Assembly (NCBI GenBank): GCA_947446645.1
Contig: CANFHA010000014.1
Coordinates: 62,001 to 126,000, forward strand
Length of the DNA stretch: 64,000 nt
Reading direction: 5' to 3'
From: Chitinophagaceae bacterium
Lineage (GTDB): Bacteria; Bacteroidota; Bacteroidia; Chitinophagales; Chitinophagaceae
Part shown: piece by piece, positions 8,403-17,364 of the stretch
How positions within the stretch are numbered: the stretch's first letter is position 1
How the letters are laid out: each line of letters begins with the position of its first letter
Program-made: the position numbers and the translations under genes
Notes under the pieces: model-generated
Databases searched by the model: none
Told to the model about the DNA's origin: nothing
Seen by the model: the letters and a program-made list of their open reading frames with translations, nothing else

Positions 8403-8888
8403 ATGCATAAAGCAATTGCTTTTTTAGTTTTATTTACGTGTGTTATTCAGCGTGTCTGCGCCCAAAGCACAAAGCTAATTAGTGCAACACGCCAGGACTG
8501 GAGCGGAGGGGTTGCCGGACATTCAGGATCCAGGTTTACTTTTTCAATCGAGTTTTCAGGGTATAATGAAGAACCGATCCCTGATACTATTTGGATCGGC
8601 AAAAAACCGGTACCTCTTTTTATTAAGGGAAAGGCGAAGCCGGAAATCGTGAATACGCGACGCATTTCCAGCAATGAAACAATACGGTTCATCATTACCA
8701 CAAGCATTGCCCATGACGCATTCGGTGACCACAGTCCCTACGCATCGCCTCTGCCAAGGGAAGTCAACCATACTATTCCTATACAATATAAGGGCGTGGC
8801 GTTATTGTCTTATCGATACAAGGGAAGCGAGAAATACTTTGAGATCAGAAAGTTTTCCACGATTCTTCCGCCGATGAATTATCCTTGA
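8403..8888 (+). CDS. hypothetical exported protein
   Basis: 161 residues with a clean signal peptide (MHKAIAFLVLFTCVIQRVCA, cut before QST). The mature part is beta-rich (FTFSIEFSGYNEEPIPDTIW, VPLFIKGKAKPEIV, IPIQYKGVALLSYRYKGSEK), as in a single Ig-like sandwich. No family recognised. It lies 90 bp ahead of the Lys-rich small protein gene on the same strand; cotranscription possible. Confidence 0.65.
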   Translation: MHKAIAFLVLFTCVIQRVCAQSTKLISATRQDWSGGVAGHSGSRFTFSIEFSGYNEEPIPDTIWIGKKPVPLFIKGKAKPEIVNTRRISSNETIRFIITTSIAHDAFGDHSPYASPLPREVNHTIPIQYKGVALLSYRYKGSEKYFEIRKFSTILPPMNYP

Positions 8889-8978
8889 TCCTGGTATTTT
8901 GAAAATTCCGCCGACGCTGGCACGATAGTTAAGTGGTCTTTGTGAACTATTATTTGATCACATTAAAACAACAATCTT

Positions 8979-9200
8979 ATGAGAAAGTACCTGTTAATTG
9001 CAATGCTTGCCATGATCACATCCGGTGTATTTGCCCAGGAAGGTCCAAAGGCGGAGAAGAAGGATGATAAAGCGATGAAAAAGGAACATAAGGCTCGTAA
9101 AAAAGAGTTTCACGGCAGCGAGCGGAAGGCGATGAAAAAGAAAGAAAAAGCCATGAAGAAAGATGACAAAAGCGACCTGAAAGAGGAAATGCACAAATAA
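8979..9200 (+). CDS. small Lys-rich exported protein
   Basis: 73 residues: a signal peptide (MRKYLLIAMLAMITSGVFAQ, cut near AQ-EGP) followed by about 53 residues made almost wholly of Lys, Glu, Asp, Ala and Met in an imperfect AMKKxxKA pattern (DDKAMKKEHKARKKEF, ERKAMKKKEKAMKKDD). It is strongly charged, probably a single alpha helix or disordered, and outside the cytoplasmic membrane. No family recognised. A second small basic exported protein follows 130 bp downstream. A strong hairpin follows the stop. Confidence 0.65.
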   Translation: MRKYLLIAMLAMITSGVFAQEGPKAEKKDDKAMKKEHKARKKEFHGSERKAMKKKEKAMKKDDKSDLKEEMHK

Positions 9201-9220
9201 GCAAATAACAGTATTTTTTG

Positions 9221-9275
9221 GCCCCGGAGGGTGTCCTGCTATCTTGATAGGAGGCAAGCAATCCGGGGCTAAAAA
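9221..9275 (+). terminator. compound hairpin terminator
   Basis: Outer stem GCCCCGGA / TCCGGGGC encloses an inner stem (CTATC-TT-GATAG with flanking CCT/AGG) and is followed by TAAAAAATATTTTT. It probably ends the 8979 transcript. The two-stem structure is more elaborate than a standard terminator. Confidence 0.6.
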
Positions 9276-9355
9276 ATATTTTTAAAAAAATTCCCTCGTA
9301 TTGCTATGCCAAGAAAAATAAATTATCTATCTTGCCCTCACAAACACATAGAAAA

Positions 9356-9646
9356 ATGATGAAAAACATCCTTATTACATTCTTGTCTATCATGTTGTTC
9401 AGCGTTAGCAGCGCATTTGCACAGGACAAGAAAGCATGTTGCCGCGAAGACTTCCATTGCTACAGGGCATGGAAAAAAGACTGGAAATCAGAGAAGAAAG
9501 CATATAAAGTGCACAAGAAAATGTGGCAAGACCGTCCTTGGGCTGCGGCCAGGAAAGAGCGCAAATCTCACAAGAAAGCCTGGAAGAGCGAAAGAAAAGA
9601 GTATCAGCACGTACACGGTTACGGATATCATGATTTCTGGTATTAA
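9356..9646 (+). CDS. small basic exported protein
   Basis: 96 residues from the ATG at 9356 (MMKNILITFLSIMLFSVSSA, cleavage near FAQ-DKK); the track's earlier start lacks a signal-peptide start. The mature peptide has three cysteines near its N-terminus (CCREDFHC) and is then rich in Lys, Arg and Trp in a loose repeat (AWKKDWKSEKKAYKVHKKMW, KSHKKAWKSERKEYQ). It ends in a Tyr/His-rich tail. It is similar in style to its upstream neighbour but not a close paralog. It could bind anionic polymers; nothing in the sequence proves it. Confidence 0.65.
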   Translation: MMKNILITFLSIMLFSVSSAFAQDKKACCREDFHCYRAWKKDWKSEKKAYKVHKKMWQDRPWAAARKERKSHKKAWKSERKEYQHVHGYGYHDFWY

Positions 9647-9668
9647 TATTTCATAATAAAATAGTTTG

Positions 9669-9705
9669 AACCCCTGCATCAAAATGCGGGGGTTTTCTTT
9701 TTTTA
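9669..9705 (+). terminator. Rho-independent terminator
   Basis: CCCCTGCAT-CAAA-ATGCGGGGG followed by TTTTCTTTTTTT. Placed directly after the 9356-9646 gene. Confidence 0.85.
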
Positions 9706-9748
9706 TTCCTCACATCCAATGGGGTATGAATAAGTGAACTTGTAACCT

Positions 9749-9756
9749 TACTTTTG
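9749..9756 (+). promoter_or_regulatory. -7 element (TACTTTTG) of the S46 peptidase gene
   Basis: Perfect match to the Bacteroidota TAnnTTTG consensus, 24 bp before the ATG at 9780. I see no convincing -33 TTG at the normal distance. Confidence 0.45.
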
Positions 9757-9779
9757 TCGTTCTCAAAAAAGCAACATAA

Positions 9780-11933
9780 ATGAAAAAAGCAGTTCTGCTG
9801 TTAGTAGCAGTTATCACAATGTTTGGCGCTCGCGCAGACGAAGGTATGTGGATACCTATGCTCATTGGTAAAAATTATGATGAGATGGTTCGCCTGGGAC
9901 TTCGGCTATCTAAAGAAGACCTTTACAACATTAATAACAGTAGTATTAAAGATGCTATTCTCCAGTTTGGCGGCGGCTGCACAGCTGAGATGATCTCGGC
10001 GAATGGCTTACTGCTTACTAATCACCACTGCGGCTACGACGCCATTGCCAACCTTAGCACGGTAGAAAGAAACCTGCTTGATAATGGATTCTGGGCGCAC
10101 AATATGCAGGAGGAACTACCTGCGCAGGGTGTTACCGCCCTCTTCCTTCAGAGTATGGAAGATGTAACTGACAAGGTAAAGGCCGCAGTAGGTAATGCCA
10201 CAGGAGAGGAATACACAAAGAAATTCGATGCAATAAAGAAAGAAATAGAAGATAAGGAGTCTAACGGCGGTAAACTTGTAGCAAACGTGAAAGACTATTT
10301 CAATGGCAACCAGTTCTTCCTGCTGATATACAAAAGGTATACAGATGTAAGGTTGGTTGGTACACCACCAAAATCACTGGGAAAGTTTGGCGGGGATACC
10401 GACAACTGGATGTGGCCGCGCCATACTGCCGACTTCTCCATGTTCCGGATCTACGCAGATGAAAATAATGAGCCAAAATCTTATAGCCCGAACAATGTAC
10501 CCTACCACCCTAAAAAATTCCTCCCGGTATCAGCACATGGTGAGCAGGAAGGAGACTATGCAATGATCTTTGGTTACCCCGGCCGCACAAACCGGTACGA
10601 AGTATCAAACGGTGTAGACCTGGCCATTAATGTCACTAACCCTTCTATAGTTGCCTGCCGCGATCTGCGCCTAAACATTATGCACAAGCATATGAATATG
10701 AAGAAATCCACGTATCTGCAACTTACGTCCAGCTATTCAAGCATTGCCAACTACTGGAAGTACTTTATCGGACAAACTGAGCAGCTAAAGCGCCTGAACG
10801 TGGTAAGTAAAAAGAGCAAGGCTGAAGAAGAGTTTACAAAATGGGAAAAGGCAAACAATATGCCGGGCGACCTGATGGACAAGTTTGCAAAAATGTATTC
10901 AGATTACACGCCCTATGCAAAACATGCAGCGTTTTATGCAGAGTGCTTCAAAGCTCCGGCTCTTACACGCATGGCCCTGTCCCTGAAACCACTTTATGAT
11001 GCGTATGAGCGCCACAACGGCACCCTTACAGAAGACACTATAAAGAAGTATGTAACTATGGCGAAGACTACCTACAGGCCTGCCTACAAGGTATTTGAGC
11101 CCGGCACTGACAAAGATATGTTTGCCCAAATGACCGATCTCTATTATAAAAACATACCTAAGCAGCAGTTGCCCGACATTTACAAGAAGGCGATACTAAA
11201 AGGTAAAAACGACTGTAACATGTCTACCTATACTAGCTATGCTGACTATGTATTCTCTCATACCTTCCTTTCTGACAGCAATAAATTCAATGCATTCTGC
11301 AAAGCACCGTCAATGGCAAAGCTGAAGGCTGATGCGGCTATGCAATATGCAGTGAGCTACGTATCTAACTACACCACAAATTTCCAGCCAAAAGTGGATG
11401 CCTTTAATGCTAAAAAGGCTGAACTGAGCAAGCAATATGTGCGTGAACAAATGCTGCAGAAGCCAAACAAAAATTTCTATCCTGATGCAAACTCAACGAT
11501 GCGCATTTCTTATGGCAAAGTACTTGGCTATGAGCCACAGGATGCGGTACACTACGATATCAATACAACGCTTGATGGCCTGATGGCGAAATACAAACCG
11601 GGAAGCGAGGAATTTGACGTGCCGCAACAACTAGTGGACCTGTACAAGGCGAAAGACTATGGCCGCTATGCTGATGCTGATGGCACACTGCACACTTGTT
11701 TTATCACCAACAACGACATCACCGGCGGCAACTCAGGAAGCCCGGTTATGAACGCAAACGGCGAGCTTATAGGCGCTGCATTTGACGGCAACTGGGAAGC
11801 CATGAGTGGCGATATCGCCTTTGACAAAAAGTATAAGAGAACAATAGTGTGCGACGCACGATACATACTGTTCCTGATAGACAAAATGGGACATGCCGAC
11901 AACCTGATAAAGGAAATGGATGTGAGATACTAA
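9780..11933 (+). CDS. S46 family dipeptidyl-peptidase, DPP7-type
   Basis: 717-residue exported serine peptidase that removes dipeptides from peptide N-termini, feeding amino-acid use in the periplasm. A signal peptide (MKKAVLLLVAVITMFGARA) is followed by a chymotrypsin-like fold split by a helical domain. The catalytic His is in LLTNHHCGYD, Asp in FGGDTDNWMWPRH, and Ser652 in GGNSGSPV. Eighteen residues after the Ser lies Gly670 in FDGNWEAMSGD. In this family Gly there goes with DPP7 (hydrophobic P1), while Arg marks DPP11 (Asp/Glu). Full length. Monocistronic, ended by the hairpin at 11957. Confidence 0.9.
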   Translation: MKKAVLLLVAVITMFGARADEGMWIPMLIGKNYDEMVRLGLRLSKEDLYNINNSSIKDAILQFGGGCTAEMISANGLLLTNHHCGYDAIANLSTVERNLLDNGFWAHNMQEELPAQGVTALFLQSMEDVTDKVKAAVGNATGEEYTKKFDAIKKEIEDKESNGGKLVANVKDYFNGNQFFLLIYKRYTDVRLVGTPPKSLGKFGGDTDNWMWPRHTADFSMFRIYADENNEPKSYSPNNVPYHPKKFLPVSAHGEQEGDYAMIFGYPGRTNRYEVSNGVDLAINVTNPSIVACRDLRLNIMHKHMNMKKSTYLQLTSSYSSIANYWKYFIGQTEQLKRLNVVSKKSKAEEEFTKWEKANNMPGDLMDKFAKMYSDYTPYAKHAAFYAECFKAPALTRMALSLKPLYDAYERHNGTLTEDTIKKYVTMAKTTYRPAYKVFEPGTDKDMFAQMTDLYYKNIPKQQLPDIYKKAILKGKNDCNMSTYTSYADYVFSHTFLSDSNKFNAFCKAPSMAKLKADAAMQYAVSYVSNYTTNFQPKVDAFNAKKAELSKQYVREQMLQKPNKNFYPDANSTMRISYGKVLGYEPQDAVHYDINTTLDGLMAKYKPGSEEFDVPQQLVDLYKAKDYGRYADADGTLHTCFITNNDITGGNSGSPVMNANGELIGAAFDGNWEAMSGDIAFDKKYKRTIVCDARYILFLIDKMGHADNLIKEMDVRY

Positions 11934-11956
11934 TGCCGAAGAGCATAACTGATTTC

Positions 11957-11987
11957 AAAAAGCGGGAGGCAATGTCTTCCGCTTTTT
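11957..11987. terminator. bidirectional terminator
   Basis: AAAAAGCGG ... CCGCTTTTT, 9-bp stem with A and T runs at opposite ends, between the convergent S46 (+) and DUF983 (-) genes. Confidence 0.75.
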
Positions 11988-11995
11988 GCTTTACG

Positions 11996-12409
11996 TCACT
12001 TATCCTCGCCTATATTTACCCGTCTTGAATTGCCAAAGGCAGTGTACATGTACAGGTACATCATACGGGACAGACGCATGAGGTATGGCTGGGCAAGCAA
12101 CACGATGACAATGCTAACACCAAGAAAATAAAAAACGCTGTTGTCTTTATAAGACAGGCCGAAAACAGGCCAGTACCACAACAGGTTCAGGAAGAAAAGA
12201 ATCATAGTAAGTGCATAGTTTATGCCTCCACCATTGTTGCTTTCTGATTTCATCCGCTGGCCGCATATCTCGCACTCGTCCTTAAGCGCGAGGCACTTAC
12301 CTAACGGGAACATACTCTTATTCAAAAATACGCTACTCTTCCTGCAACTTGGGCATTTCATTGAAAACATAGCCGGCAGAAAAGATGGTCTTTTAGATTC
12401 ACTACTCAT
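11996..12409 (-). CDS. DUF983 family membrane protein
   Basis: 137 residues. An N-terminal zinc-ribbon-like part (MKCPSCRKSSVF then DECEICGQRMKSES, two CxxC pairs) leads into two transmembrane helices (YALTMILFFLNLLWYWPVFG and FYFLGVSIVIVLLAQPYLMR). This is the DUF983 arrangement, known from Bacteroidota and Alphaproteobacteria. Role unknown. Single gene, convergent with the peptidase across a shared terminator. Confidence 0.85.
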   Translation of the reverse strand: MSSESKRPSFLPAMFSMKCPSCRKSSVFLNKSMFPLGKCLALKDECEICGQRMKSESNNGGGINYALTMILFFLNLLWYWPVFGLSYKDNSVFYFLGVSIVIVLLAQPYLMRLSRMMYLYMYTAFGNSRRVNIGEDK

Positions 12410-12611
12410 TGCACTGCAAATTTAATTCATTTACACTTAACAGTTTATGTAAGGTTCTTTCCGCTGGAATTGACCGCTGAAGAGTTTGAAGGGTTCGCCC
12501 TTTTACTGAAACTGACTGTGGCACCAAAGAGTGTCCGTTGTGCACCGGGCAACCAAAGAGTGTTTAGATAGTTAATGGCACAATTTTCATCACTATAGCA
12601 AAAAAACAGCA

Positions 12612-12776
12612 ATGGAAGATCTAAAGAAAAACGAGAGCGAGCAGAAAGAACCAGTTTTAACTGAGAATGTAGAGACTGAATATCCGTTATCAGGCGGAGA
12701 AACTGATCAGGACCTGGTGGAAGGTTTTAAGAGCCTGCTTGGCACTGATGAAGAGGATAAAAATTCGAAAGACTAG
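12612..12776 (+). CDS. small acidic protein, 54 aa (not in ORF track)
   Basis: ATG at 12612 to TAG at 12776: MEDLKKNESEQKEPVLTENV, then a very acidic tail (DEEDKNSKD). Glu/Asp-rich, probably disordered and cytosolic. The start follows AAAAAACAGCA, an A-rich leader typical of Bacteroidota genes. No family recognised. It is convergent with the large minus-strand gene ending at 12789. Confidence 0.5.
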   Translation: MEDLKKNESEQKEPVLTENVETEYPLSGGETDQDLVEGFKSLLGTDEEDKNSKD

Positions 12777-12788
12777 CCAAGGTTTTTA

Positions 12789-14069
12789 CTAGGTCTTTCT
12801 AGGCTTCTTTTTAGCAGCAGGAAACAACACGTTATTCAAAATAAGTCTGTAGCCCGGCGAATTCGGGTGCAGACTTAAATCTGTGGGTGGATCATAAACC
12901 ATGTGCTGATAGTCCTCAGGGTCATGACCACCGTAAAAGGTCCAGGTTCCTTTTCCATACTCACCGTGAATATATTTTGCTTCGTTGGCTGGCTTAAAAT
13001 CACCCATAACGAGCACGCTTGACTTTAAAACATCTTTGCGAAATGAAGTTGTCTGCCCCATAAAGCCCTTGATTGTGGTGGTATGGTCCTGGCAAAGCAT
13101 GGCAGGTATAGGATCAAACTTAGCTGAGAAAGTAAACAGGCTGAAGTAGTCTGTATTCTTAGGTATGATTTGTAATCTCGGCTCTGTATTATCTATATTG
13201 GAGTACTCATAGTGCGTTGCCTCGTTATAAAGTGTGAAATCTTTGAACGCCAGACACTTTGAAAAATCAAGCTTTTGCTGATCGTTAGGATCTATGGGAT
13301 CACCATCGAATTGTTCCGGGCAAATGTCTACTCCATCGGCAGCGAGTGCGATATCGTAAGAATCTGTAGCGGAGCACATTGCGAACATATACCCTCCCCC
13401 GGCCACAAAATCGCGAATTTTCTTAGCGATAGCCAGCTTTAGCTGTGACACCTTTTTAAAGCCATGCTTAGCTGCCTGTGCTTCGGCATCTTTCTGATCT
13501 TTTATGTACCACGGAGCATTGTGAAACTGTGCCCAGAACTTGCCATACTGGCCTGTAAAGTCCTCGTGATGTAAGTGCAGCCAGTCATATTTCGCGAGCC
13601 CATCTGACAGCACCTCATCATCGTACACTTTATCAAAAGGAATCTCAGCATAAGTAAGTACCAGGGTTACCGCATCATCCCACGGCTCTTTACCCGGAGG
13701 CGTATATACTGCTACCTTAGGTGGCTTTTCCAGCTTTATGATGTCGCCATTAAAATCAGGATCCATTATCTGGTTAAGTATGCCATTGTATTGTGCATCG
13801 CTCATTACTTCATAACTCACTCCACGCAACTTGCACATACGCTCTACACTCTCTATCTGATCCAGCCCAAAGCTGCCACCCTTATAGTTGAGCAGCCAGT
13901 CCATAGGTATTCCGGCCTTTAAGGCAGCGTAAGCAACTCCATAGGCTTTGAGATGATTGGTCTGACCTTCGGCATCCATAGGAATAAAGATCTTTGACGC
14001 AAATGCAGCAACACTAAGCGTTACAGACGCAACAAGACACGCAAATACCCGGAATATCTTCTTCAACAT
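12789..14069 (-). CDS. exported protein usually labelled asparagine synthetase B (amidotransferase-like fold)
   Basis: 426 residues from the ATG at 14069 (MLKKIFRVFACLVASVTLSV ... AFA signal peptide). The longer track start would run into the divergent fhs gene and is rejected. The pattern PMDAEGQTNHLKAYGVAY, LLNYKGGSF, DWLHLHHEDFTGQ, FVAGGGYMFAMCSATDSYDI and YGGHDPEDYQHM matches a conserved Bacteroidota family that databases often call asparagine synthetase B. It has no ATP-pyrophosphatase domain, so that name is doubtful. The GGGYMFAMCSA stretch looks like the nucleophile elbow of a class I glutamine-amidotransferase-like fold. An export signal also argues against asparagine synthesis. Divergent from fhs with 136 bp between starts. 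Confidence 0.75.
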   Translation of the reverse strand: MLKKIFRVFACLVASVTLSVAAFASKIFIPMDAEGQTNHLKAYGVAYAALKAGIPMDWLLNYKGGSFGLDQIESVERMCKLRGVSYEVMSDAQYNGILNQIMDPDFNGDIIKLEKPPKVAVYTPPGKEPWDDAVTLVLTYAEIPFDKVYDDEVLSDGLAKYDWLHLHHEDFTGQYGKFWAQFHNAPWYIKDQKDAEAQAAKHGFKKVSQLKLAIAKKIRDFVAGGGYMFAMCSATDSYDIALAADGVDICPEQFDGDPIDPNDQQKLDFSKCLAFKDFTLYNEATHYEYSNIDNTEPRLQIIPKNTDYFSLFTFSAKFDPIPAMLCQDHTTTIKGFMGQTTSFRKDVLKSSVLVMGDFKPANEAKYIHGEYGKGTWTFYGGHDPEDYQHMVYDPPTDLSLHPNSPGYRLILNNVLFPAAKKKPRKT

Positions 14070-14205
14070 AATGTGGTACAAGTTACCGATAAAATAGTTT
14101 ACGGTATTATGGCACTCCCTTTTTAACCCAAATTTCGCACTTGATAAACAGCTGTAGTATAAATGCAAAGGAACTTCTCTATATTTAAACCTAAAAATAA
14201 AAACT

Positions 14206-15897
14206 ATGTCAGAGACAGCGACAAAACCATTTCCTTCAGACATTGAGATTTCCCGCTCCACAGTATTAAAGCCTATTTCTGAGATTGCAAAGAACATAGG
14301 TATTGCAGCGGACGACATTATCCCCTATGGCAAGTACAAGGCCAAGGTACCGTTATCATACATCAATGAAGACAAGATAAAAAACAGCAACCTTATACTC
14401 ATTACTGCCATAACCCCAAATAAAGCGGGGGTAGGTAAAACGGTAACCAGCGTGGCGCTCTCCCTGGGACTGAACCACATAGGTAAAAAAGCAGCGGTGG
14501 CGCTGCGTGAGCCAAGCCTGGGACCCTGTTTTGGCATGAAGGGCGGAGCAGCCGGTGGTGGCTATTCGCAGGTGTTGCCAATGGAGGATATTAACCTTCA
14601 CTTTACCGGCGATTTCCATGCCATAACCTGCGCTAACAATATGATAGCGGCGCTGCTGGACAACTATCAATACCAGAACAGGAATACCGACAAAGCACTG
14701 GAGCGCATAGTGTGGCGCCGCGTTGCTGACGTAAATGACCGCTCACTCAGGAACATTGTAACCGGACTGGGCGGCAGTGCCAATGGCATACCTACTGAAG
14801 CCGGCTTTGATATTACCCCTGCATCTGAAATCATGGCCTTGTTCTGCCTGTCTAGCGACGTAGACGATCTGCAGGCGAGAATAGAGCGAATAGTGCTGGG
14901 ATACCGCACGGACAAAAAGCCATTTACCGTGAAGGACCTGGGCATAGCAGAGTCGATAACGGTGTTGCTGCGGGACGCTATTTTGCCAAACCTGGTACAG
15001 ACCACTGAGCAGACCACTGCATTTGTACATGGCGGCCCGTTCGCGAATATAGCCCACGGCTGTAACTCTGTGCTGGCCACAAAGATGGCCCTCAGCTGCA
15101 CTGATTACGTAGTTACCGAGTCAGGCTTCGGCAGTGACCTGGGTGCAGAAAAGTTCCTGGACATCAAGTGCCGCCTGTCTGGCCTGAGGCCTAAGGCAAC
15201 AGTGATCGTGGCCACTACTGCAGCACTAAAACTGCATGGTGGCGTACCTGCTACTGACATTACCAAACCCAATATGGAATCGCTGATAGCCGGCTTACCT
15301 AACCTGCAGCGCCATATTGAGAACATGAAGAACTTTGGTCAGAGCGTCGTGGTATCCTTCAACCGTTTTAAACATGATACGGATGAAGAAGTAAGCCACC
15401 TGGAGAACTTCTGCGAGCAACAAGGTGTAGTCTTTGCTATAAACAATGGCTTCACCAGTGGTGGTGCCGGCGCTGCCGAGCTTGCCCAAAAGGTGGTGAA
15501 CATGATAGAGAACCACCCTTCGCAGGACATCAATTTCACCTATGATCTTACTGACAGCATTAAAACCAAGATAGAAAAGATAGCCACAAAAATATACCGC
15601 GCCGGTGAGGTCGTATTTACCGGCCCGGCAACTACAAAGCTGAAATCGTTTGAAGCAAACGGCTGGGGCAACCTGCCTGTATGTATAGCTAAGACGCAGT
15701 ACTCCTTTTCTGACGATGAAAAGAAGATATGTGCACCGTCGGGCTTTACGATCAATATTCGCGACCTGGTGATAAATGCAGGAGCAGGATTTATAGTAGC
15801 GGTAGCTGGCGAGATCATGCGGATGCCCGGGCTGCCAAAGGACCCGCAAGCGATGCATATAAAGCTGGTGAATGGCAATATAGAAGGTCTGAGCTAG
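14206..15897 (+). CDS. fhs: formate-tetrahydrofolate ligase
   Basis: 563-residue cytosolic enzyme making 10-formyl-tetrahydrofolate from formate, ATP and THF for one-carbon metabolism. The P-loop-like motif [20 protein letters not shown] is near residue 70, followed by [19 protein letters not shown] and HFTGDFHAI, the family signatures. The C-terminal [20 protein letters not shown] and [11 protein letters not shown] are also present. Full length. The start ATG at 14206 follows an A-rich leader. A hairpin with a GAAA tetraloop follows the stop. Confidence 0.95.
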   Translation: MSETATKPFPSDIEISRSTVLKPISEIAKNIGIAADDIIPYGKYKAKVPLSYINEDKIKNSNLILITAITPNKAGVGKTVTSVALSLGLNHIGKKAAVALREPSLGPCFGMKGGAAGGGYSQVLPMEDINLHFTGDFHAITCANNMIAALLDNYQYQNRNTDKALERIVWRRVADVNDRSLRNIVTGLGGSANGIPTEAGFDITPASEIMALFCLSSDVDDLQARIERIVLGYRTDKKPFTVKDLGIAESITVLLRDAILPNLVQTTEQTTAFVHGGPFANIAHGCNSVLATKMALSCTDYVVTESGFGSDLGAEKFLDIKCRLSGLRPKATVIVATTAALKLHGGVPATDITKPNMESLIAGLPNLQRHIENMKNFGQSVVVSFNRFKHDTDEEVSHLENFCEQQGVVFAINNGFTSGGAGAAELAQKVVNMIENHPSQDINFTYDLTDSIKTKIEKIATKIYRAGEVVFTGPATTKLKSFEANGWGNLPVCIAKTQYSFSDDEKKICAPSGFTINIRDLVINAGAGFIVAVAGEIMRMPGLPKDPQAMHIKLVNGNIEGLS

Positions 15898-15913
15898 CAA
15901 ATCATACTACTGT

Positions 15914-15956
15914 AAGGGATAGTTGGGCGAAAGCTCTGCTATCCTTTTTCTTTTTA
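15914..15956 (+). terminator. terminator after fhs
   Basis: AAGGGATAG ... CTATCCTTTTTCTTTTT with an inner GGGC-GAAA-GCTC stem. It lies between fhs and the AIM24 gene. Confidence 0.6.
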
Positions 15957-15968
15957 TAAAATCCCTTA

Positions 15969-16784
15969 ATGTTAGAATCAAAAGAAACTATGCAAAACCA
16001 CGAAATAGACTACCGGATAATAGGCGAAGAAATGCAGTATGTAGAGGTAGAGCTGGACCCCAACGAAACAGCAATAGCCGAAGCCGGTGCCTTTATGATG
16101 ATGGATGATGGCATCCGCATGGACACCATATTCGGCGATGGCAGCCAGCAGCAAACGGGTGGGCTCCTTGGCAAACTGTTCTCTGCAGGCAAGCGGATGC
16201 TGGTAGGTGAAAGCCTGTTTATGACCGCGTATACCAACGTGGGCAACGGCAAGCGCCGCGTATCATTCGCATCGCCATACCCAGGGAAAATAGTGGCACT
16301 GGACCTGATGAAACTTGGAGGCAGGGTGATATGCCAGAAGGATGCATTCCTTTGTGCCGCGCAAGGTGTGTCTGTAGGGATAGAGTTCCAGAAGAAACTA
16401 GGTACGGGTTTGTTTGGCGGTGAAGGGTTCATAATGGAGAAACTGGAAGGTGATGGAATGGCTTTTCTGCATGCCGGCGGGCATGTGCTGGAGCGGGCGC
16501 TGCAGCCAGGTGAACTGGTAAGGATAGATACGGGTTGCATAGTAGGATTCACGAACGATGTGCATTATGACATTGAGTTCATTGGCGGCATTAAGAATAC
16601 ATTCTTTGGCGGCGAGGGCGTGTTCTTTGCGACGCTTCGCGGACCGGGAACGGTGTGGATACAGACACTGCCTATAAGCAGGCTGGCATCGCGCATTATA
16701 TCGTACGGTGGGTTCGGTAAACGGAAAGAGGAAGGCAGCATTTTAGGGGGCCTTGGGAATTTGCTTGATGGGGATGGGGTGTAG
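15969..16784 (+). CDS. AIM24 family protein (TIGR00266)
   Basis: 271 residues, or 264 from the second Met. Beta-rich tryptophan-RNA-attenuator-like barrel built of three similar thirds. Family patterns are present: ELDPNETAIAEAGAFMMMDD, LLGKLFSAGKRMLVGESLFM, FFGGEGVFFATLRGPGTVWI. Bacterial members are cytosolic with no settled function; the yeast relative helps organise mitochondrial inner-membrane complexes. Alone after the fhs terminator. Confidence 0.85.
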   Translation: MLESKETMQNHEIDYRIIGEEMQYVEVELDPNETAIAEAGAFMMMDDGIRMDTIFGDGSQQQTGGLLGKLFSAGKRMLVGESLFMTAYTNVGNGKRRVSFASPYPGKIVALDLMKLGGRVICQKDAFLCAAQGVSVGIEFQKKLGTGLFGGEGFIMEKLEGDGMAFLHAGGHVLERALQPGELVRIDTGCIVGFTNDVHYDIEFIGGIKNTFFGGEGVFFATLRGPGTVWIQTLPISRLASRIISYGGFGKRKEEGSILGGLGNLLDGDGV

Positions 16785-17364
16785 AGATATTTTCATGGTG
16801 GTGCTTATTTATGTCACCCTTTCAGGGTTTGTGTGGCATGGGTATAGCTTCTATAATGATGTCATCCTTTCGGGATTTTTCTAACCATAATTGCATTATG
16901 TGATGGATTGTTGTGTGCATTTTGGCGGGTCAATGGCTTTCAATTTCGCCAAGTAGAAACGGCGATGGGCAAGCCAACCACCCCAGCCCGAAAACCGCCT
17001 CGCGGTGTTTTCGGGCATCCCCTCCTTTAAAAGGAAGGGAGTGTGTTGCGCAGCCCTCAAATTCGCTTTCAGATTAGGTGTCTACCGGAGTGGCAGGCTT
17101 AAGGTGAGCGGAGCGTGTTGCGCAGCCCATGTATTCTGGTTTAGAGAACCGGCGTAACGCTTAGGTTGGCTTGAGGGTATTGCGTAGAAAGTTGCGAAAG
17201 CGATGTAATTTCTTTAATAAATTCCTAGCGAGCATAGATGCCTACGGCATGACAAGTATTATGGTCAATCATGTTTAGGATAATACGATTGAGCAGGCGT
17301 ACATGCCTACGGCAAGAGGTATTATACAGATAACAGCTAAGAACATTGACTAACATGAGGTGAC
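16785..17364. repeat. repeat-rich intergenic region (580 bp)
   Basis: No gene seen. It holds several short motifs. Two near-palindromic units about 49 bp apart are TGTCACCCTTTCAGGGTTT (16812) and TGTCATCCTTTCGGGATTT (16860). A hairpin CCCGAAAACCGC...GCGGTGTTTTCGGG spans 16987-17015 and a second, TCCCCTCCTTT/AAAGGAAGGGA, spans 17017-17040. GTGTTGCGCAGCCC occurs twice and ATGCCTACGGCA twice, near 17240 and 17300. These look like dispersed palindromic repeats that collected between two convergent genes. The first hairpins may also serve as terminators. Confidence 0.6.

Noticed and set aside
14206-14318. Long start of the minus-strand asparagine-synthetase-like ORF at 14318
   Set aside because: Would overlap fhs and lacks a signal peptide; the ATG at 14069 gives a proper one.
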